Source of the DNA: Arenicella sp.
Lineage (GTDB): Bacteria; Pseudomonadota; Gammaproteobacteria; Arenicellales; Arenicellaceae
Assembly: GCA_018677115.1 (NCBI GenBank)
Contig: JAHHOC010000021.1
Location: forward strand, 1 to 8,730
Length of the DNA stretch: 8,730 bases
Direction: 5' to 3'
Within the stretch, counting starts at the first letter, position 1, and each line of letters opens with the position of its first letter. The position numbers and the translations under genes were made by a program. Shown piece by piece: positions 8,364-8,730 of the stretch. Under the pieces are notes generated by a model, which saw only the letters and a program-made list of their open reading frames with translations, was not told where the DNA came from and did no database searches.

Positions 8364-8730
8364 ATGACCTCCGAACGCACTCGGCGACGTCTTATTGATG
8401 AGTTGAGGCGTATGGGTATTCACAATGAAGCAGTACTCAAGGTTATGCTGAATTTGCCGCGTCATCTATTTGTCGATGAAGCTCTGGCCAGTCGCGCCTA
8501 TGAGAATACTGCGCTGCCGATAGGCCAGGGACAGACCATTTCCCAACCGTATATCGTTGCGCTAATGACCCAGGCGCTTTTCAACAAACCGCGTGCCAAG
8601 GTGCTTGAGATAGGCACCGGTTGTGGTTACCAGACGGCCATACTGGCTCAGTTATGCGAAAAAGTGGTGAGCCTTGAGAGAATCGTCAAACTGCATCGCC
8701 AGGCGCGGGACCGCTTATACGATCTGGGGG
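8364..8730 (+). CDS. pcm: Protein-L-isoaspartate O-methyltransferase, N-terminal part, cut by window edge
   Basis: Pcm methylates isoaspartyl residues in aged proteins with S-adenosylmethionine, starting their repair, in the cytosol. The visible 122 codons begin [19 protein letters not shown], contain [10 protein letters not shown], the family signature [20 protein letters not shown] (about 50-69) and the SAM-binding motif [19 protein letters not shown]. The family is usually about 210 residues, so some 90 are missing. Homology to E. coli and Pseudomonas Pcm begins at this ATG, and AGG lies 7 bases upstream. In-frame ATGs at 8319 and 8277 would add 15 or 29 residues, but TATAAT at 8307-8312 makes them less likely. 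surE, the usual upstream neighbour, is absent. Confidence 0.93.
   Translation, partial: MTSERTRRRLIDELRRMGIHNEAVLKVMLNLPRHLFVDEALASRAYENTALPIGQGQTISQPYIVALMTQALFNKPRAKVLEIGTGCGYQTAILAQLCEKVVSLERIVKLHRQARDRLYDLG

Overview
The window looks like a chromosomal segment of a gammaproteobacterium. The order infC-rpmI-rplT-pheS-pheT-ihfA-merR-tRNA-Pro(GGG) is the one I know from Pseudomonas and relatives. The IF3, PheS, IHF-alpha and Pcm sequences also look gammaproteobacterial. I cannot name the genus. Marine or environmental lineages near Pseudomonadales/Cellvibrionales fit best, but that is inference.

Layout. Positions 1-1260 hold two genes on the minus strand: the N-terminal 224 codons of a sodium:dicarboxylate symporter running off the left edge, and a YidB/DUF937-type protein with its own promoter and a strong terminator. 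Next is tRNA-Val(GAC) (1455-1531) on the plus strand. From 1649 to about 6915 runs the translation cluster: promoter, infC with a non-standard AUA start, rpmI, rplT, a terminator-like hairpin, pheS and pheT (4-base overlap), then ihfA. The infC-rpmI spacer can fold so that it covers the rpmI ribosome-binding site, as expected for L20 autoregulation. A MerR-family regulator follows (7090-7455).

The unusual part is 7486-8163. It holds one intact tRNA-Pro(GGG) (7908-7984) inside a decayed tandem array of tRNA-Pro units: a T-arm relic at 7486-7514, a promoter-plus-tRNA pseudogene at 7521-7836, and a shortened CCA-ended copy at 8042-8163. The last two are interrupted at the same place in the T-loop by a 71-74 nt element that I cannot assign to a named family. 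It occurs three times in the window, twice in tandem. Each copy starts with the same 24 nt, which fold into a 9-bp hairpin. Three further small hairpins follow whose stems differ in sequence between copies but stay paired, and the last carries GGA in its loop. In the pseudogene the D-loop and anticodon loop also carry extra hairpin-forming sequence.

The right edge holds the first 122 codons of pcm (protein-L-isoaspartate methyltransferase), behind a perfect TATAAT -10 box. The cluster genes supply initiation (IF3), large-subunit proteins (L35, L20), phenylalanyl-tRNA synthesis (PheST) and nucleoid architecture (IHF-alpha). The most novel signal is the hairpin-element family in the tRNA-Pro array.
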